Shown here: in pieces, positions 6,273 through 7,601 of the stretch
Position numbering within the stretch: position 1 is the stretch's first letter
Layout of the letters: each line of letters opens with the position of its first letter
Program-made: the position numbers and the translations under genes
Origin: Candidatus Kapaibacterium sp.
GTDB taxonomy: Bacteria > Bacteroidota > Ignavibacteria > Kapaibacteriales > UBA2268
NCBI GenBank assembly: GCA_030835065.1
Contig: JAUQWR010000550.1
Coordinates: forward strand, 1 to 7,601
Reading direction: 5' to 3'
Length of the DNA stretch: 7,601 nucleotides
Notes under the pieces: generated by a model
The model's input: the letters and a program-made list of their open reading frames with translations, nothing else
Told to the model about the DNA's origin: nothing
Database searches by the model: none

Positions 6273-6917
6273 ATGACTTTTATTGAGCATTTGAAATATA
6301 GATTAAAAGAGCCATTGCCAGGATTCGAAGCCCATATCAAAATGGCTCCGAGTGTGGACGACAAGCCTTTCAGAAATTTCACTCCAGGTGATAATTTCAA
6401 AAGCAGCTCTGTGATGGTGATTCTTATAGATAAAGTCAATCCAGAAATATTACTCACTTTGAGAAGTTCAATTATTAAATCTCATAGTGGGCAAATTAGT
6501 TTCCCAGGTGGGAGAGCCGAAAAAAACGAAAATCCAATTCAAACTGCAATTAGAGAAACATTTGAAGAAACAGGCATAATTATTAAAGAAAAACACATTA
6601 TTGGGCAGCTAAGCAAACTATTTGTTCCGCCTTCTAATAATTTAATCCAACCGGTGATTGCATATCTCGACTCAAAACCTGAATTGCACATTAATCCTGA
6701 TGAGGTAGAAGAAACCTTCTATATTAGCTTGGAATCGATTTCTAATGATAATCTGCTAAAAACTGAAAAGAGAATGCTCGACAAATATCTAGTCGATTTC
6801 CCTTTTTGGGATGTACATTCTACTACTCCATTGTGGGGCGCTACGGCTATGATACTAAGCGAGTTGGTAGACTTATATAAATCATGGAAAAATAATACAA
6901 TTAACAATATTGCTTAA
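6273..6917 (+). CDS. Nudix hydrolase, coenzyme A pyrophosphatase (NudL/YeaB) type
   Basis: Nudix hydrolases cleave nucleoside diphosphates linked to another group. This 214-residue protein looks like the CoA-pyrophosphatase branch, which splits coenzyme A or its derivatives into phosphopantetheine and adenosine 3',5'-bisphosphate. The Nudix box is complete: Gly80, Glu86, then RETFEETG (94-101) with the metal-binding Glu98 and Glu99. The branch-specific stretch before it, LLTLRS (60-65) leading to SHSGQISFPGG (70-80), matches the UPF0035 signature except that Lys69 replaces the usual arginine. The C-terminal LWGATAMIL (187-195) is also usual for this branch. Length is typical. The ATG at 6273 gives a normal N-terminus but lacks a clear Shine-Dalgarno sequence, so the leader may be very short. 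It is divergent from MoxR and followed by a terminator-like hairpin, so it is likely monocistronic. Substrate is inferred from the motif only. Confidence 0.9.
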   Translation: MTFIEHLKYRLKEPLPGFEAHIKMAPSVDDKPFRNFTPGDNFKSSSVMVILIDKVNPEILLTLRSSIIKSHSGQISFPGGRAEKNENPIQTAIRETFEETGIIIKEKHIIGQLSKLFVPPSNNLIQPVIAYLDSKPELHINPDEVEETFYISLESISNDNLLKTEKRMLDKYLVDFPFWDVHSTTPLWGATAMILSELVDLYKSWKNNTINNIA

Positions 6918-6928
6918 ATGTATATTCT

Positions 6929-6961
6929 AATGCTTTTCTCTTTGCTGAGTAAAGCATTTTT
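6929..6961 (+). terminator. Terminator-like hairpin after the Nudix gene
   Basis: AATGCTTT (6929-6936) and AAAGCATT (6951-6958) form a perfect 8-bp stem with a 14-base loop, running into TTTTT (6957-6961). It starts 12 bases after the Nudix stop codon. The stem has only two G-C pairs, so termination may be partial. The -33 box of the next gene's promoter lies in its loop. Confidence 0.6.
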
Positions 6962-6971
6962 CATATCTTTG
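6941..6971 (+). promoter_or_regulatory. Bacteroidota-type promoter of the DedA-family gene
   Basis: TTTG (6941-6944), a 19-base spacer and TATCTTTG (6964-6971) match the Bacteroidota housekeeping promoter, TTTG at -33 and TAnnTTTG at -7. Transcription would start around 6977-6979, leaving a leader of about 25 bases that contains the ribosome site AAGGAA (6991-6996) before the ATG at 7002. It is the only promoter in the window I can match to a consensus, and it also supports the taxonomic guess. Confidence 0.6.
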
Positions 6972-7001
6972 TTGCTTTGTAAATAAAAAAAAGGAATTTG
7001 T

Positions 7002-7601
7002 ATGGATTTTGAGTGGATAAAACATCTTATCGATATATTTCTACATATCGATAAATATTTGGGAGAAATAATCAGAGATTATGGCACATGGACCTATATA
7101 ATTCTATTCATAGTGATTTTCTGTGAAACCGGATTAGTGGTTACTCCATTCTTGCCAGGCGATTCTTTGCTTTTTGCGGCTGGTTCTTTTGCTGCTTTAG
7201 GAGCTTTAGACCCACATCTTATGTTTTTGCTTTTAGCAATTGCTGCTATTTTGGGTGATACTGTCAATTACACTATCGGGCATTATATTGGTCCGAAAGT
7301 CTTTAGTAAAAATTATCGATTCCTGAAAAAAGAACATTTAGACAAAACACATCAATTCTACGAAAAACATGGTGGAAAAACTATTATCATTGCCAGATTT
7401 GTTCCTATTGTAAGAACATTTGCTCCATTTGTAGCCGGTGTCGGGTCTATGACTTATTCAAAATTTATCACTTATAATGTTGTTGGTGGTATTGTTTGGG
7501 TTGCAATTTTTGTTTATGCTGGATACTTCTTCGGTAGATTAGAATTTATTCAGAAGAATTTTAGCATCGTAGCATTAGCAATTATTTTTATTAGTATTCT
7601 C
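7002..7601 (+). CDS. DedA-family (VTT/SNARE-associated domain) membrane protein, C-terminus cut by the window
   Basis: DedA/VTT proteins are inner-membrane proteins needed for envelope integrity; several act in recycling lipid carriers (undecaprenyl phosphate, or phosphatidylethanolamine flipping) and depend on the proton gradient. I read 200 open codons from ATG 7002 to the right edge, most of a family usually a little over 200 residues. Family marks are clear: [17 protein letters not shown] (42-58, with Glu42 and Asp54), the second conserved acidic region GDTVNY (85-90), and the re-entrant helix motif [16 protein letters not shown] (131-146) with Arg132 and Arg138. Hydrophobic segments lie near 30-48, 54-68, 73-84, 136-150, 157-178 and 188-200. 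AAGGAA seven bases ahead of the ATG is a good ribosome site, and the gene has its own promoter. Codons 9-18 contain a perfect inverted repeat. The exact lipid substrate cannot be told. Confidence 0.92.
   Translation, partial: MDFEWIKHLIDIFLHIDKYLGEIIRDYGTWTYIILFIVIFCETGLVVTPFLPGDSLLFAAGSFAALGALDPHLMFLLLAIAAILGDTVNYTIGHYIGPKVFSKNYRFLKKEHLDKTHQFYEKHGGKTIIIARFVPIVRTFAPFVAGVGSMTYSKFITYNVVGGIVWVAIFVYAGYFFGRLEFIQKNFSIVALAIIFISIL
7027..7054 (+). repeat. Perfect 10-bp inverted repeat in the first codons of the DedA gene
   Basis: TTATCGATAT (7027-7036) and ATATCGATAA (7045-7054) are exact reverse complements with an 8-base spacer. The repeat spans codons 9 to 18 and would fold as a hairpin in the mRNA, starting 25 bases into the coding sequence. 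The encoded peptide there (LIDI then HIDK) partly explains the shared ATCGAT core. Confidence 0.6.

Overview
The window is AT-rich bacterial chromosome, probably from the Bacteroidota or a close FCB relative (possibly an Ignavibacteria/Kapabacteria-type lineage). The reasons are protein style (B12-dependent ribonucleotide reductase, stand-alone MoxR, short exported unknown protein), low G+C, and one promoter ahead of the last gene that fits the Bacteroidota pattern TTTG-N19-TAnnTTTG. Several genes also carry purine-rich Shine-Dalgarno sequences, which many core Bacteroidota lack, so the placement stays open. I see no mobile element, CRISPR array, rRNA or tRNA gene. The genes are mostly housekeeping and transport functions, not an obvious new system.

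Layout. Bases 1-733 (minus) hold the N-terminal 244 codons of an adenosylcobalamin-dependent ribonucleotide reductase (NrdJ) that runs off the left edge. Between its start and the upstream gene lie two RNA-type hairpins in a row: a 50-base long imperfect hairpin (760-809) and an intrinsic terminator (about 814-851). A membrane-anchored SIMPL-domain protein (861-1607, minus) follows, then a 357-base gap with only short palindromes. Next come a LysE-family exporter (about 1965-2687, minus) and an MFS transporter (2844-4016, minus). A divergent, unusually AT-rich gene for an exported protein of unknown function (4106-4942, plus) comes next. It converges on a MoxR-type AAA+ ATPase (5086-6075, minus), with a strong bidirectional terminator between them. 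A Nudix hydrolase of the CoA-pyrophosphatase type (6273-6917, plus) is divergent from MoxR. A DedA/VTT-family membrane protein (7002 to the right edge, plus) closes the window.

The genes look like single transcription units, not one operon: strands switch, spacers of 85-360 bases separate them, and three spacers carry terminator-like hairpins. No shared pathway links them. The two genes running off the window edges have no stop codon inside it and were read directly from the sequence. The most interesting unexplained signals are non-coding: the long hairpin before nrdJ, the promoter placed inside a terminator-like hairpin before the DedA gene, and a perfect 10-bp inverted repeat in the first codons of that gene.
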